From positions 186,001-250,000 of the forward strand of contig NZ_JOIZ01000003.1 in assembly GCF_000721605.1 (NCBI RefSeq): 64,000 nt of DNA, written 5' to 3'. The position numbers and the translations under genes were made by a program. Below the pieces are notes generated by a model. It ran no database searches and was not told the DNA's origin. It saw only the letters and a program-made list of their open reading frames with translations. Of this stretch, positions 42,753 through 52,667 are shown one piece after another (position 1 is the stretch's first letter; each line of letters begins with the position of its first letter). Source of the stretch: Streptomyces sp. NRRL S-37 (GTDB lineage: Bacteria > Actinomycetota > Actinomycetes > Streptomycetales > Streptomycetaceae).

Positions 42753-43745
42753 ATGAGCACCTCCACCACATCGGTTCCACCGCCGGGCACGCAGGACCCG
42801 CCTCCGGCGAAGACACCCCCGCGGCGCACCCGCTCACCGGCGCGCACCGGCTGGCGGCGCGCGCTGCGCAAGGACTGGCAGCTGTACTCGCTGGCCGTAC
42901 TGCCGCTGCTGTTCTTCCTGGTGTTCCGCTATCTGCCGATGATCGGCAACGTGATCGCGTTCCGCCGGTTCGAGCCGGGCGGTTCGGTCTTCGGCGAGTA
43001 CTGGGTGGGACTGCGCTACGTCGAGATGTTCCTGTCCGACCCGACCTTCTGGCAGGTGTTCAGGAACACCTTGTGGCTGGGCGGGCTCACGCTCGTCTTC
43101 TGCTTCCCGATCCCGGTCGTCCTCGCCCTGCTGCTGAACGAGGTGCGCAGGAACTCCCTGAAGCGGTTCGTGCAGTCGGTGTCGTACCTGCCGCACTTCC
43201 TGTCGATCGTGATCGTCGCCGGCATCACGCTGCAGATGCTCGCCACGGACGGCCCGGTCAACCACGTCCTGGGCTGGTTCGGGCACGACCCGATCCGGTT
43301 CATCCAGGAACCCGAATGGTTCCGCACCATCTACGTCGGCTCGGAGGTCTGGCAGACCGCCGGCTGGGGCACGATCCTCTACCTCGCCGCGCTCACCACC
43401 ATCGACGAGGACCTGTACGAGGCCGCCCGCATCGACGGCGCCAACCGCTGGCAGCAGATCTGGCACGTCACCCTGCCCGGCATCCGCCCCACCATGATCA
43501 CGCTGCTGATCCTCAACATCGGCACGTTCATGGCCGTCGGTTTCGAGAAGGTCCTGTTGCTCTACAACCCGCTGACCTATCCCACCGCCGACGTGATCTC
43601 CACCTACCTCTACCGGACCGGTGTGGAGTCCAACAGCTTCAGCTACGCCGCCGCGATCGGCCTGTTCGAGGCGGTCATCGGCCTGGTGCTCATCACCTCG
43701 GCCAACCAGCTCTCGCGCCGCACGGTGGGGACGAGCCTGTGGTGA
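42753..43745 (+). CDS. LplB-type ABC permease for hemicellulose oligosaccharides
   Basis: A 330-residue inner-membrane protein with six helices after a Pro/Thr-rich 40-residue N-terminus. The EAA loop EAARIDGANRWQQIWHVTLP contacts the ATPase. It belongs to the LplB/YtcP subgroup, which in Paenibacillus imports aldouronates (methylglucuronoxylo-oligosaccharides). It is coupled to the second permease by an overlap of GTGA. No ATPase gene is in the operon; a shared MsiK-type ATPase, usual in Streptomyces, is expected. Confidence 0.9.
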   Translation: MSTSTTSVPPPGTQDPPPAKTPPRRTRSPARTGWRRALRKDWQLYSLAVLPLLFFLVFRYLPMIGNVIAFRRFEPGGSVFGEYWVGLRYVEMFLSDPTFWQVFRNTLWLGGLTLVFCFPIPVVLALLLNEVRRNSLKRFVQSVSYLPHFLSIVIVAGITLQMLATDGPVNHVLGWFGHDPIRFIQEPEWFRTIYVGSEVWQTAGWGTILYLAALTTIDEDLYEAARIDGANRWQQIWHVTLPGIRPTMITLLILNIGTFMAVGFEKVLLLYNPLTYPTADVISTYLYRTGVESNSFSYAAAIGLFEAVIGLVLITSANQLSRRTVGTSLW

Positions 43746-44620
43746 GCGTCCACCGGCCGACCCGCGGCCACCGCGTCTTCCAGGGCGTCAACGGCGTGAT
43801 CCTCACCCTCGTCGTGCTGGTGACGCTGTACCCCTTCGTCAACATCGTCGCCCGCTCGTTCAGCGGGGAGCGGCAGATCCGCGCCGGTGAGGTGACGCTG
43901 TGGCCCAAGGGCTTCAACCTCACCACGTACGAGATCGTCTTCAGCGACTCGATGTTCTGGCGCAACTACGGCAACACCGTCTTCTACACGGTGGTCTCCA
44001 CCGCCGTCGCCATGGTGCTGACCACCTGCTACGCCTACGTCCTGTCGAAGAAGAACCTCAAGGGGCGCGGCGTCCTGGTCGGGATCGCCGTCTTCACCAT
44101 GTTCTTCACCGGCGGACTGATCCCCCACTACGTCCTGATCACCAGCCTCGGCTTGAAGAACAGCGTGTGGGCGATCGCCCTGCCGAACGCGATCAGCGTC
44201 TTCAACCTGCTGGTGATGAAGGCCTTCTTCGAGAGCCTGCCGTCGGAGCTGGAGGAGGCCGCGCAGATCGACGGCCTCAGTACGTACGGCATCCTGCTGC
44301 GGATCGTGCTGCCGCTGTCGAAGGCGGTCGTCGCGACCATGATCCTCTTCTATGCGGTGTCCTTCTGGAACTCCTGGTTCTCGGCGTTCCTCTACATGGA
44401 CCGCACCGAGCTGATGCCGGTCACGGTCTATCTGCGCAACCTGCTCGCGGGCGCCACGGGAGGCACCGGCGCCGGCGCGGCCACCGAGCAGCTCACCCAG
44501 GTCAACGCGAACATCCAGTCGGTCACGATCGTGCTCACCTCGCTGCCGATCCTCTGCCTCTACCCGTTCGTGCAGCGCTACTTCGTCTCGGGCGTGATGC
44601 TCGGCGCGGTCAAGGGCTGA
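43742..44620 (+). CDS. YtcP-type ABC permease for hemicellulose oligosaccharides
   Basis: A 292-residue permease with six helices and the EAA loop EEAAQIDGLSTYGILLRIVL. YPFVNIVARSFSG near the N-terminus and RYFVSGVMLGAVKG at the C-terminus are characteristic of the YtcP subgroup. It forms the channel with the preceding LplB-like protein. The GTG start overlaps the upstream stop by four bases; the binding-protein gene follows after 54 bases. Confidence 0.9.
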   Translation: MSVHRPTRGHRVFQGVNGVILTLVVLVTLYPFVNIVARSFSGERQIRAGEVTLWPKGFNLTTYEIVFSDSMFWRNYGNTVFYTVVSTAVAMVLTTCYAYVLSKKNLKGRGVLVGIAVFTMFFTGGLIPHYVLITSLGLKNSVWAIALPNAISVFNLLVMKAFFESLPSELEEAAQIDGLSTYGILLRIVLPLSKAVVATMILFYAVSFWNSWFSAFLYMDRTELMPVTVYLRNLLAGATGGTGAGAATEQLTQVNANIQSVTIVLTSLPILCLYPFVQRYFVSGVMLGAVKG

Positions 44621-44674
44621 CAGCCGCACCCCCTTCCCCCTGCTCGACCCGCCGACGTACCAAGGGAGTTCCTC

Positions 44675-46336
44675 GTGAAGAACACCGGACAGCTCTCCCG
44701 GCGCCAGCTCCTCGGCGCCGCGGGATTCATCGGCCTCGCAGCCCTCACCGGCTGCGGAAGCGGCGGTGACGGCGGCGACGGCGCCAAGGACCTGTCGAAG
44801 AAGCGCGACGGCGCCATGAAGAAGTACCGGGCCGGCGAACAGTTCAAGGCCACCGAGCCACTGACCTTCTCCCTCCTGCACAACAACAACCCCGTCTACC
44901 CGATGAAGGACGACTGGCTGTTCTGGAAGGAGGTCACCCGGCGCACCGGCGTCACCCTCAAGGCCACCCCGGTCCCGCTGAGCGACTACGAGAAGAAGCG
45001 CAGCCTGCTCATCGGCGCGGGCGACGCCCCCCTCCTCATCCCCAAGACCTACCCGGGCGCGGAGACCGCGTTCGTCTCCTCGGGCGCGATCCTCCCGGTC
45101 AGCGAGTACGTCGACCTGATGCCCAACTTCCGCGACAAGGTGAAGAGATGGAACCTCCAGCCGGAGGTCGACTCGCTGCGCCAGTCCGACGGCCGCTACT
45201 ACCTGCTGCCCGGACTGCACGAGAAGGTCAAGCAGGGTTACTCGCTGTCCTTGCGCACCGACGTCCTGGACCGGCACGGCCTGAGCCTGCCCACCACCTG
45301 GGACGAGGTGTACCAGACCTTCAAGGCACTCAAGGAGGAGTACCCCGACCGCTACCCGTTCACCGACCGCTGGAGCACCAACACCCCCTTCCCCGCCGGT
45401 GCCCTCTTCCAGTACCTCGGCCAGGCGCACGGCGTCCGGGCCGGCTGGTCGTACCTGAACACCAGCTGGGACGCGAAGGCGGGGAAGTTCGTCTTCACCG
45501 GCGCCACGGACGCCTTCCGCCAGGTCGTCGAGTACCTGCGCAAGCTGGTCGCCGAGAAGCTGATGGACCCCGAGAGCTTCACCCAGACCGACGACGAGGC
45601 GGTCAGGAAGATCCTCTCGGAGAAGTCCTTCGCGATCAGCGCCAACCCGCAGGAGCTGGTGCAGAACTACCGCTACAACCTCCGGAAGCAGGTCAAGGAC
45701 GCCACCATCGAGATGATCCCGGTGCCGCTCGGACCCGCCGGGCCGGTGGTGCTGGGCGGTGCCCGCCTGGAGAACGGCATGATGATCTCCAGCAAGGCCC
45801 TGGACGGCGACGACTTCGTCGCCCTGATGCAGTTCGTGGACTGGCTCTGGTACTCCGACGCCGGCCAGGAGCTGTGCAAGTGGGGCGTGGAGAACACCAC
45901 CTTCACCCGCTCCGGACCCGGACAGTACGAACTCAAGCCCGGCATCAGCCTCATGGGCTCCGACCCGGACGCCCCGAAGGACCTCCAGAAGGACTTCGGC
46001 TTCTACAACGGCGTCTTCACCTACGGCGGAAGCTGGGCCCTGGTCTCGTCCTCCTTCAGCCCCGACGAGAAGAAGTTCACCGACGCCATGGCCTCCCGCG
46101 AACAGCTGCCCACCGACCCGCCGCACCCGCTGCGCGCCGAGGAGCAGGAGCAGGCCACCCTCTGGGACACCCCGCTGAAGGACCACGTCACCCAGAACGC
46201 CCTCCAGTTCGTCCTCGGCAAGCGCCCGCTCTCCGAGTGGGACGACTACGTCGCGGAGCTGAAGGCCAAGAACATGGACCGGTTCATCGACCTGCACAAC
46301 CAGGCATACGAACGGTTCAAGAAGGAGAACGCGTGA
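44675..46336 (+). CDS. LplA/YtcQ-type sugar-binding lipoprotein
   Basis: A 553-residue extracellular binding protein. The N-terminus has a twin-Arg motif (SRRQLLGAAG) and a lipobox LTGC with Cys27, so it is exported and anchored to the membrane. The mature region is longer than ordinary sugar-binding proteins (about 400-450), as is usual for the LplA family that binds decorated oligosaccharides. It starts at a GTG with AAGGGAG upstream. It delivers its ligand to the two permeases before it, and its stop overlaps the GH39 gene start. Confidence 0.9.
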   Translation: MKNTGQLSRRQLLGAAGFIGLAALTGCGSGGDGGDGAKDLSKKRDGAMKKYRAGEQFKATEPLTFSLLHNNNPVYPMKDDWLFWKEVTRRTGVTLKATPVPLSDYEKKRSLLIGAGDAPLLIPKTYPGAETAFVSSGAILPVSEYVDLMPNFRDKVKRWNLQPEVDSLRQSDGRYYLLPGLHEKVKQGYSLSLRTDVLDRHGLSLPTTWDEVYQTFKALKEEYPDRYPFTDRWSTNTPFPAGALFQYLGQAHGVRAGWSYLNTSWDAKAGKFVFTGATDAFRQVVEYLRKLVAEKLMDPESFTQTDDEAVRKILSEKSFAISANPQELVQNYRYNLRKQVKDATIEMIPVPLGPAGPVVLGGARLENGMMISSKALDGDDFVALMQFVDWLWYSDAGQELCKWGVENTTFTRSGPGQYELKPGISLMGSDPDAPKDLQKDFGFYNGVFTYGGSWALVSSSFSPDEKKFTDAMASREQLPTDPPHPLRAEEQEQATLWDTPLKDHVTQNALQFVLGKRPLSEWDDYVAELKAKNMDRFIDLHNQAYERFKKENA

Positions 46337-47850
46337 TCCGCGTCCCCGGCGCGCCGGACGGCCGGCTGTCCGACGCCTGGCGGGCCTGCGTCGGCACCGG
46401 CCGCCTCGACCTCGCCCTGCGCCGCGACTACCAGGACTCCCTCGCCCTGCTCCAGCGCGACATCGGCTTCCGGTATCTGCGCGGCCACGGCCTGCTCAGC
46501 GACGGCCTGGGCATCCACCGCCCCTACACGTGGCAGGGCGCCCGCCGCACCCACCACTCGTTCACCTACCTCGACCAGGTGCTCGACGCCTGCCTCGGCC
46601 TGGGCATCCGCCCCTTCCTCGAACTCGGCTTCATGCCCGGCGCCCTGGCCTCGGGCGAGCAGACGGTGTTCTGGTGGCGGGGCAACGTCACCCCGCCCGC
46701 CGACGAGAAGGAGTGGACGGACCTGGTCCGCGCCACCCTCGCCCACCTCGTCGACCGCTACGGCGCCGACGAGGTGCGCACCTGGCCCGTCGAGGTGTGG
46801 AACGAGCCCGATCTGCCCGACTTCTGGCCGAACGCCGACGAACAGGCCTACCACCGGCTGTACGAGGCGACCGCGCACGCCGTGAAGGAGGTGGACGCCG
46901 GACTGAAGGTGGGCGGCCCGGCACTCTCACCCGGCGCCGACGGCTGGATGGAGCGGTTCGCCGAATTCGCCGAACACCGGGACGTGCCCGTCGACTTCGT
47001 CTCCCGGCACGCCTACAGCTCCGGACCCGCCCAGCACGTCCCGTTCGGCGTCCACCAGACACTCGCCCCGGCGCGCGACCTCCTGGACCAGTTCGCCGAG
47101 CCGCGCCGGTCCCTCGAGGGCACCCGGCTGGAGGGCCTGCCCGTCCACATCACCGAGTTCAACTCCTCCTACCGCCCCGACAACCCCGTCCACGACACCG
47201 CCTTCCACGCCGCCTACCTGGCCCCGGTCGTCACGGCCGGCGGCGACCACGCCGACTCCTTCTCCTACTGGACGTTCAGCGACGTCTTCGAGGAGACCGG
47301 CGTCCCCACCGCGCTCTTCCACGGCGGCTTCGGCCTGCTCACCCACCGCGGACTGCGCAAACCCACCTACCACCTGTACGCCTTCATGTCCCGCATGGGG
47401 CAGGAGCGACTGGCGCGGGGTGACGACCACCTGGTGACCCGGCACGCCGACGGCCGGGTCACCGTCCTCGCCTGGGCCCCCGTCGACCCGGCCGGCGGGA
47501 CATCCGGCCCGGACCGGCACACCCTGCGCCTGTCCCTGCCGGCCGGCACCGCCCCGCACGGCACGGTGTTCGTCCGCCGCTCCTCCGTCGACGAGGAGCG
47601 CGGCAACGCGTATGCCGCCTGGCGGCACATGGGCAGCCCCCGCTCCCCGAGGTCCGGACAGCTCGACGTCCTGCACGAGGCGTCCGAGCCCGCCCGCGCC
47701 CACCACCGGCTGCCGGTCGAGGGCGGCCGCGTCGGCCTCGACCTCACCCTGGCCCGCCACGAGATCACCCTCGTCGAGCTGACCCCGGTCGACGACGAGA
47801 CCCCGCCCTGGTGGGACGAGCGGCGGCTGCTCGGCCGGGAGGCGCCGTGA
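46333..47850 (+). CDS. GH39-type beta-xylosidase
   Basis: A 505-residue retaining glycosidase without signal peptide, so it works on imported oligosaccharides. The GH39 acid/base is Glu158 (VEVWNEPDLPDFW) and the nucleophile is Glu275 (VHITEFNSSY). A beta-rich C-terminal domain follows the barrel at about 370. It releases xylose from xylo-oligosaccharides, consistent with the esterase, GH67 and importer around it. The GTG overlaps the upstream stop, and its own stop overlaps the DUF624 start. Confidence 0.88.
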   Translation: MIRVPGAPDGRLSDAWRACVGTGRLDLALRRDYQDSLALLQRDIGFRYLRGHGLLSDGLGIHRPYTWQGARRTHHSFTYLDQVLDACLGLGIRPFLELGFMPGALASGEQTVFWWRGNVTPPADEKEWTDLVRATLAHLVDRYGADEVRTWPVEVWNEPDLPDFWPNADEQAYHRLYEATAHAVKEVDAGLKVGGPALSPGADGWMERFAEFAEHRDVPVDFVSRHAYSSGPAQHVPFGVHQTLAPARDLLDQFAEPRRSLEGTRLEGLPVHITEFNSSYRPDNPVHDTAFHAAYLAPVVTAGGDHADSFSYWTFSDVFEETGVPTALFHGGFGLLTHRGLRKPTYHLYAFMSRMGQERLARGDDHLVTRHADGRVTVLAWAPVDPAGGTSGPDRHTLRLSLPAGTAPHGTVFVRRSSVDEERGNAYAAWRHMGSPRSPRSGQLDVLHEASEPARAHHRLPVEGGRVGLDLTLARHEITLVELTPVDDETPPWWDERRLLGREAP

Positions 47851-48530
47851 GCACTGCACGGGCCGACACGTTCGGCACCGGGACGCTCTCCCGGGCCACC
47901 GCGCTGATCCACACGCTCGTCACCGTCGAGGCCCTGCTGCTGCTCACCGCGGCGCCGGGCCTCGCCGGCCTCCTCCTCCTCGCACCCGACCCCGCCAACC
48001 TCCCCCTCGCCGCCCTCTGCCTGCTGCCCCTGGGCCCGGCCGCCTCCGCCGCCCTCCACGCCCTGCACCACCGCGGCCGCGACCTCACCGACCTCCACCC
48101 GGTCCGCGCCTTCCTGCACGGCTGGCGGCTGAACGCCCTGCCCGTGCTGAGACTGTGGGCGCCGCTGCTCGCCTGGCTCACGGTGATCGCCTTCACCCTC
48201 ACCCACTTCTCCGCCACCGGACTCCCCGGCTGGTGGGCGGCGCTCCTCGCGCTGATCGGCACGGGCTCCCTCCTGTGGGGCGCGCACGCCCTGGTCCTCA
48301 CCGCCCTGTTCACCTTCCGTACCCGCGACACCGCCCGCCTCGCCGCCTACTTCCTGCTGCGCCACCCCAGGGCCACCCTCGGCGCCCTCTCCCTGCTGAT
48401 CCTGACGGCCGCCGGCACCGCCCTGCTCACCGAGGCCCTGCCCGCCCTGCTCGCCGCCCCCCTGCTGCTGTCCCTGCTGCACAGCGGCCGCCCGGTGATC
48501 GCCGAGACCGAGGAGCACTTCACCGCATGA
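47847..48530 (+). CDS. DUF624/YesL-family membrane protein
   Basis: A 227-residue membrane protein with about five hydrophobic segments (around 29-50, 55-72, 102-124, 132-155 and 175-205). DUF624 proteins regularly sit beside LplA/LplB/YtcP importers and are thought to assist or regulate them; their role is unproven. It is embedded in the operon, overlapping both neighbours by four bases. Confidence 0.75.
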   Translation: MSTARADTFGTGTLSRATALIHTLVTVEALLLLTAAPGLAGLLLLAPDPANLPLAALCLLPLGPAASAALHALHHRGRDLTDLHPVRAFLHGWRLNALPVLRLWAPLLAWLTVIAFTLTHFSATGLPGWWAALLALIGTGSLLWGAHALVLTALFTFRTRDTARLAAYFLLRHPRATLGALSLLILTAAGTALLTEALPALLAAPLLLSLLHSGRPVIAETEEHFTA

Positions 48531-50545
48531 CCGCGCCCCGCACCCCGAAGATCCCCTACGGCGGCGACTACAACCCCGAGCAGTGGCCCGAGGAGGTGGG
48601 GGACGAGGACCACCGCCTGTTCACCGACGCCGGCATCGACACCCTCACCGTCGGCGTCTTCTCCTGGTCCCTCACCCAGCCCGCCGAGAACACCTACGAC
48701 TTCACCGTCCTGGACCGCGTCCTCGACCGCGCCGCCGCCGAGGGCCGCCACGTCTGCCTCGCCACCGGCACCGCCGCCCTCCCGCCCTGGCTGGCGAAAC
48801 GCCACCCGGAGGTCAACCGCACCGACTTCGAGGGCCGCCGCCACCGCTACGGCCAGCGCCACAACTTCTGCCCCAGCTCACCGGCGTACCGCCGCCTTGC
48901 CACCGCGCTCGCGGCCCGCCTCGCCGAACGCTACGCAGAACACCCCGCCCTGCTCGCCTGGCACATCAACAACGAGTACGGCGGCGCCTGTTACTGCGAC
49001 CTGTGCGCCGACGCCTTCCGCGGCTGGCTGCGCGAGCGCCACGGCACCCTCGACGCCCTCAACGACGCCTGGTGGACGACGTTCTGGTCGCACCGCTACA
49101 CCGACTGGGACCAGATCGAGCCGCCCAGCGCCCTCACCGAGCACTGGCGCGGCCCCGACCACACCGCCTTCCAGGGCATCACCCTGGACTACCACCGTTT
49201 CACCACCGACGCCCTGCTCGGCTGCTTCCTCGCCGAGAAGGAGGCGATCCGCGCCCACGACCCGGACACCCCCGTCACCACCAACCTCATGGGCCTGTTC
49301 CGCCCCCTCGACTACCACCGCTGGGCGCCCCACCTCGACTTCGCGTCCTGGGACAGCTACCCGCCCCTGGACGCCCCGCCCACCGTCGCCGCCCTCGCCC
49401 ACGACCTGATGCGCGGCCTCAAGGACGGCGCCCCCTTCTGGCTGATGGAACAGACCCCGTCCACCACCGCCTGCCGCGACGTCAACCCGCTGCGCCGCCC
49501 GGGCGAACTGCGCCTGGCCACGTACCAGGCCGTCGCCCACGGCGCGGACGCCGCCCTCTACTTCCAGATGCGCGCCTCACGCGGCGCCTGCGAGAAGTAC
49601 CACGGTGCGGTCATCGGCCACGCGGGACGGGACGACACCCGCGTCTTCCGGGAGGTCGCCGAGGTGGGGGCGGAGCTGGAGACCCTGGGCGGCGCGACGC
49701 TCGGAGCCCGCACTCCCGCCCGCACCGCCCTCCTCTTCGACTGGGACAGCTGGTGGGCCTTGGAGATGTCCGACGGCCCCTCCCGGCTGGTCCGCTACCA
49801 GCACACCGTTCACGCCTACTACCGCGCCGCCCGCGAGGCCGGCGCCGACGTGGACGTCGTCCCGGTCACCGCCGACCTCACCCCGTACGACGTGGTCCTC
49901 GCTCCCGTGCTGCACATGGTCAAGGACGGCCTGGCGGCCCGCCTGGAGGCCGTCACCGCGCGGGGCGGCACCGTGCTGGCGACGTTCCTCTCCGGCCGCG
50001 TCGACGAGCACGACCGGGCCTTCCCCACCGACGTGCCGGGACCTCTCGCCCCGCTGATGGGCATCCGGATCGACGAGTGGGACGCGCGCCAGGAGGAGGT
50101 CGTGAACCCCGTCCACCTGGACGGCCTCACCGCCGACGCCCGCCTGGTCTTCGAGATCGTGCGACCGCGCGGCGCCGAACCGGTCGGCACGTACGGCGCC
50201 GACTTCTACGCCGGAACCCCGGCCGTCACCCGCCACCGCGTCGGCGGGGGCGAGGCGTGGTACGTCGCCACGGCCCTCGACCAGCCGGGCGTCGGCCACG
50301 TGGTCCGCCGGATCCTCGGCCGCCACGGCCTCGTCGGCCCCTACGCCGGCCACCCCGCCGTCGAGACCGCGACCCGTGTCGCCCCCGACGGCATCCGCCT
50401 GCTCTTCCTCATCAACCACGCACCGCAACCGGCCCGCCTGACGGCCCACGCACCCGCCACCGACCTGCTCACCGGCGAACACACCGAGCGGGACGAGCCG
50501 TTCACCCTCGGCCCGCTCGGCGTGGCGGTCCTGCGCCTTCAGTAG
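48527..50545 (+). CDS. GH42 beta-galactosidase-type glycosidase
   Basis: A 672-residue cytosolic GH42 enzyme. The acid/base is Glu150 (WHINNEYGGACYC) and the nucleophile is Glu308 (FWLMEQTPSTTA). The zinc-cluster cysteines Cys115, Cys155, Cys157 and Cys160 are present. GH42 enzymes remove beta-galactose or alpha-L-arabinopyranose; in this locus arabinose or galactose side groups of hemicellulose are likely targets. It is the last gene of the importer operon, and its stop overlaps the convergent GH67 gene by 7 bases. Confidence 0.92.
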   Translation: MTAPRTPKIPYGGDYNPEQWPEEVGDEDHRLFTDAGIDTLTVGVFSWSLTQPAENTYDFTVLDRVLDRAAAEGRHVCLATGTAALPPWLAKRHPEVNRTDFEGRRHRYGQRHNFCPSSPAYRRLATALAARLAERYAEHPALLAWHINNEYGGACYCDLCADAFRGWLRERHGTLDALNDAWWTTFWSHRYTDWDQIEPPSALTEHWRGPDHTAFQGITLDYHRFTTDALLGCFLAEKEAIRAHDPDTPVTTNLMGLFRPLDYHRWAPHLDFASWDSYPPLDAPPTVAALAHDLMRGLKDGAPFWLMEQTPSTTACRDVNPLRRPGELRLATYQAVAHGADAALYFQMRASRGACEKYHGAVIGHAGRDDTRVFREVAEVGAELETLGGATLGARTPARTALLFDWDSWWALEMSDGPSRLVRYQHTVHAYYRAAREAGADVDVVPVTADLTPYDVVLAPVLHMVKDGLAARLEAVTARGGTVLATFLSGRVDEHDRAFPTDVPGPLAPLMGIRIDEWDARQEEVVNPVHLDGLTADARLVFEIVRPRGAEPVGTYGADFYAGTPAVTRHRVGGGEAWYVATALDQPGVGHVVRRILGRHGLVGPYAGHPAVETATRVAPDGIRLLFLINHAPQPARLTAHAPATDLLTGEHTERDEPFTLGPLGVAVLRLQ

Positions 50546-52503
50546 AGGGTCCGCCCCCGCTCGTCCGGCACCCCGGACTTGCGCAGGAAGTAGCTGTTGA
50601 CCTGGTCGCGCCACTCACGGGCGCTGCGCAGCTGCTCCTCGAACCGCTCGGCCACGCGCGCGTGCCGGGCCGGTTCCACCAGGTCCGCGAGGTCCGCCCA
50701 CACCCGGCGGGCCTCCTCGGCCTCCTCCACACCCTCGAAGTGGGTGTCGTAGATGTGCTGGATCACCGTCTTCCCGCTGTGCAGCACATGCCCGTACGGC
50801 ACATGGTGGAAGAACAGCAGCAGCTCGTCGGGGCAGGTCTCCGGCGACTCGTACACCTCGGCCCACGGCTCGGCGTACTGGCCGGCGTACCCGGTGCCGG
50901 TCGCCGTGCTGCGGTCCACGCCGACGCCGTCCCGGTCGGCGAAGTGGTAGGTGCCCCAGGGGCTGTACTCGTAGCCGTCGACGCTCGGCCCGTAGTGGTG
51001 CCCCGGCTGCACCATGAAGCCCACGCCGAGCGGCGCGGTGTACTTCTCGTACGTCCGCCAGGAGCCGTCGAGCACCGCGTGCAGCCCGTCGGCCAGCCGC
51101 TCCTTTGCCCCCGGGTGGGTCAGCGCGATCCACTCGCCGAGGACCGCCCGCGGATCCGCCGCCGGGTCCCAGGCCAGGCGCCCGAAGGTGTAGAGGTTGG
51201 CCTGGGCGAGGGGATGCCCGGTCCAGAACGGGTCGTCGCCGGCGTTCGACACGGCCACCAGCCCGTCCGCCAGCCGCCCGGCGCTCACCTCGCCGTCCGG
51301 CCGGAACCGCAGCACCTCGCTCCACATCGGACCCAGCCAGCACACATGCCGCTGCTGCCCGGTGTACTCCTGCGTGACCTGGAGCTCCACCGCGAGCCGC
51401 GTGCCCGGCATGGCGCCGATCAGCGGGGAGACCGGCTCGCGCACCTGGAAGTCCATCGGCCCGTGCTTGACCTGGAGCACCGCGTTCGCCGCGAACTCCC
51501 CGTCCAACGGGGTGAAATGGTCGTACGCGGCCCGCGCCCGGTCGGTGCTCCGGTCCCGCCAGTCCTGGCGGTGGTCGTAGACGAAGGCCCGCCAGTGCAC
51601 CGTGCCGCCGTACGGTTCGAGGGCGGCGGCCAGCATGTTCGCGCCGTCGGCGTGCGAGCGGCCGTACGCGAACGGTCCGGGCTGCCCCTCCGAGTCGGCC
51701 TTCACGACGTACCCGCCGAAGTCGCCGATCTCCTCGTACACCCGCCGGGTCGCCTCCGCCCACCAGCCGCGCACCGCCTCGTCCAGCGGGTCGGCGGTGG
51801 ACAGCCCGCCCAGCACCATCGGCGCGGCGAAGGTGACCGACAGATGGGTGCGGATGCCGTACGGACGCAACACGTCGGCGATCGCCGCCACTTCGCCGAT
51901 CCGGTCGGTGAGCAGACGCGCCTCCGTGGCGTGCACGTTGACGTTGTTGACGGCGACGGCGTTGATCCCGCAGGCCGCGAGCAGCCTGCCGTACGCCCGC
52001 ACCCGGTCGACGTCCTCGCGCGCCCGTCCGTCGGCCCAGAACAGCGAACCGCCCGCGTAGCCGCGTTCGACCTGGCCCATGACCGGGTGCACGGCCACGT
52101 TGTCCCAGTGGTCCAGCATGCGTGAGGCGTACGCCGGACGGTGCTCCTCGTGGGCCCGTTCACCGGCGAAGGCGTCCTCTCCGAGCCGTACGACGTGGAA
52201 CAGGCCGTACAGCAGCCCGCGTCCGGCGGACGCGGTGACGGTCGTGACGCCGTCCCGGCGCGTGAGCGTAAATCCCTCGTCTCCGAGATCACCGCCGGCC
52301 AGTTCGAGCACCAGCTCGGCGTCCTCGCCGCCGTCCCGTACGACCCGTCCGCCGAACCGCGCGCAGGCGTCGGCCAGTTCGCCGTACACCGTCTCCGCCA
52401 GGGGCCCGGCGCCGGCGGCGCGTATCAGCGAACGCCGGCTGCCGACCGCCCGGAACGCCTCTGCCGGCAGCCAGGCCGCGTCGAAGTCCCCCGAGTGGGT
52501 CAT
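50539..52503 (-). CDS. aguA: GH67 alpha-glucuronidase
   Basis: A 654-residue GH67 enzyme that removes (4-O-methyl)glucuronic acid from the non-reducing end of xylo-oligosaccharides. Recognisable segments are SRMLDHWDN, GINAVAVNNVNV, DFGGYVVKADSEGQPGP, AFVYDHRQDWRDRS, VQPGHHYGPSVDGYEYSPWG and LFFHHVPYGH. No signal peptide, so it acts inside the cell on imported aldouronates. It completes the Paenibacillus-like set LplA/LplB/YtcP plus GH67. The start is ATG at 52503 with a GGGAG site upstream. It converges with the GH42 gene with a 7-base overlap. Confidence 0.92.
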   Translation of the reverse strand: MTHSGDFDAAWLPAEAFRAVGSRRSLIRAAGAGPLAETVYGELADACARFGGRVVRDGGEDAELVLELAGGDLGDEGFTLTRRDGVTTVTASAGRGLLYGLFHVVRLGEDAFAGERAHEEHRPAYASRMLDHWDNVAVHPVMGQVERGYAGGSLFWADGRAREDVDRVRAYGRLLAACGINAVAVNNVNVHATEARLLTDRIGEVAAIADVLRPYGIRTHLSVTFAAPMVLGGLSTADPLDEAVRGWWAEATRRVYEEIGDFGGYVVKADSEGQPGPFAYGRSHADGANMLAAALEPYGGTVHWRAFVYDHRQDWRDRSTDRARAAYDHFTPLDGEFAANAVLQVKHGPMDFQVREPVSPLIGAMPGTRLAVELQVTQEYTGQQRHVCWLGPMWSEVLRFRPDGEVSAGRLADGLVAVSNAGDDPFWTGHPLAQANLYTFGRLAWDPAADPRAVLGEWIALTHPGAKERLADGLHAVLDGSWRTYEKYTAPLGVGFMVQPGHHYGPSVDGYEYSPWGTYHFADRDGVGVDRSTATGTGYAGQYAEPWAEVYESPETCPDELLLFFHHVPYGHVLHSGKTVIQHIYDTHFEGVEEAEEARRVWADLADLVEPARHARVAERFEEQLRSAREWRDQVNSYFLRKSGVPDERGRTLY

Positions 52504-52620
52504 GCCCGTGCTCTCCCTTGCCGTGGAAGCGCCGTCCCCGGAGAGCACCGGGGGCGGCCCCCATTCTGGTGCACCGGGGACGGGAGAGGTACCTGTCGGC
52601 CTGCGGGAATCCAAGGAAAA

Positions 52621-52649
52621 GGCGGGCCCGGGCGACGCCCGGACCCGCC
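52621..52649 (-). terminator. Hairpin plus T-run terminator after the GH92 gene
   Basis: A 13-bp stem with one mismatch and a 3-base loop spans 52621-52649. Read on the minus strand it is followed by TTTTCCTT, an intrinsic terminator of classical form, 18 bases after the GH92 stop. Confidence 0.8.
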
Positions 52650-52667
52650 CTGTGAGCGGCAGTCGGC

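Noticed and set aside
43643..46297. 884-codon minus-strand frame across importer genes
   Set aside because: Shadow of three well-recognised plus-strand genes.
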